Shown piece after piece: positions 20,253 through 20,583 of a stretch of 20,583 nucleotides of DNA (the stretch's first letter is position 1; each line of letters begins with the position of its first letter). The translations under genes and the position numbers were made by a program. The notes under the pieces were generated by a model that was given only the letters and a program-made list of their open reading frames with translations, ran no database searches and was not told where the DNA came from. This stretch comes from DAOVQB01 sp023128935 (GTDB lineage: Bacteria > Eisenbacteria > RBG-16-71-46 > CAIMUX01 > WJJG01). The stretch covers positions 1 through 20,583 of the forward strand of contig DAOVQB010000069.1 in assembly GCA_030628905.1 (NCBI GenBank). The letters are read 5' to 3'.

Positions 20253-20583
20253 CTATCTGAAGATCTCAGCATAGAATTTCTCCACGCGGGAGACCTCTTC
20301 GTCGATCAGCTCGGCGAACTCCCTCTGGTGGGCCAGCCTTGAGAGCCTGCCATCGTTCTGCCTCAGAAACCGGAACAGCAAGTCAACGGTCCGATCCGGC
20401 ATATCGACGATGTCCTGAACACGCTCGCGGAACTCGTCATATCGGCGAAGGAAGCCGGTTTCAAGAGGCAGGTCGGTTTCAATCGTCTGGCGAACGCAGT
20501 CATAGAGAAACTCGGCATGGGGGGTGACATCGAAGAAGCGATAGAAATCCGCGGTGTCGTTCTTCACCTGTACGTTGCCTTTC
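20253..20583 (-). CDS. Fic-family protein, C-terminal part (5' end outside the window)
   Basis: About 109 codons enter from the right edge in an open frame and end at 20253. The sequence VKNDTADFYRFFDVTPHAEF then LYDCVRQTIETDLP, YDEFRERVQDIVDMPDRTVD and FRFLRQNDGRLSRLAHQREF matches the C-terminal region typical of a large group of Fic-family proteins, downstream of the AMPylation core. The catalytic HPFxxGNGR motif would lie outside the window and is not seen. GTG at 20567 is an internal codon, not a likely start. It sits next to two toxin-antitoxin modules and an ATPase scrap. Confidence 0.65.
   Translation of the reverse strand, partial: KGNVQVKNDTADFYRFFDVTPHAEFLYDCVRQTIETDLPLETGFLRRYDEFRERVQDIVDMPDRTVDLLFRFLRQNDGRLSRLAHQREFAELIDEEVSRVEKFYAEIFR

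Noticed and set aside
1..20583. CRISPR arrays and cas genes
   Set aside because: No regularly spaced repeats of suitable length; the only tandem arrays are the two 18-bp coding repeats, which have no spacers.

Overview
The window looks like a chromosomal segment from an uncultured, Gram-negative, moderately GC-rich bacterium. Three clues point that way. Two large exported proteins end in FlgD-like/type IX-secretion-style C-terminal domains. There is a dockerin-like secreted protein. There is also a heptose-activation gene set of the kind used for envelope or S-layer glycans. This mix is typical of FCB-group candidate phyla such as Eisenbacteria, Latescibacterota or Krumholzibacteriota. That placement is inference; no rRNA or tRNA is present to confirm it.

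Left part (1-9564, mostly minus strand). A fused MEMO-AMMECR1 protein with an apparent N-terminal signal sequence runs off the left edge. It sits downstream of a Tat-exported DUF362 protein that carries a C-terminal FlgD-like domain. Next come a plus-strand RNase HI with an N-terminal extension, a degraded transposase scrap, and an orphan AlbA_2/HATPase_c_4/winged-helix protein. A 924-residue secreted CotH-kinase protein (malectin-like, FnIII, CotH, lamin-tail and FlgD-like modules) follows, then a short Ig-like/dockerin-like secreted protein.

Middle (9565-11693). The dockerin-like gene has a long leader of about 320 nt behind a good minus-strand promoter. The leader folds on paper into a 9-bp-closed four-way junction with a C(UUCG)G hairpin, followed by a 7-bp helix that would enclose the Shine-Dalgarno sequence. 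I do not recognise it as a known riboswitch, and it is the best candidate here for something undescribed. A trypsin-fold pseudoprotease fused to TPR repeats lies upstream on the same strand, with strong hairpins after its stop.

Right-centre (11694-18228, plus strand). Two tandem GAPDH genes lie here, the first having lost phosphate-site residues that the second keeps. They are followed by hddC, then hddA, a GT4 glycosyltransferase and gmhA, which supply three steps to GDP-D-glycero-alpha-D-manno-heptose plus a transferase. No heptose-bisphosphate phosphatase gene is visible. A DUF985 cupin ends the run.

Right end (18229-20583). This is an accessory stretch: a 28-bp perfect palindrome, a mazEF module and a Phd/YefM-VapC module (each with a promoter and a palindromic operator in place), a decayed AAA-type ATPase fragment, and the C-terminus of a Fic-family protein running off the right edge.
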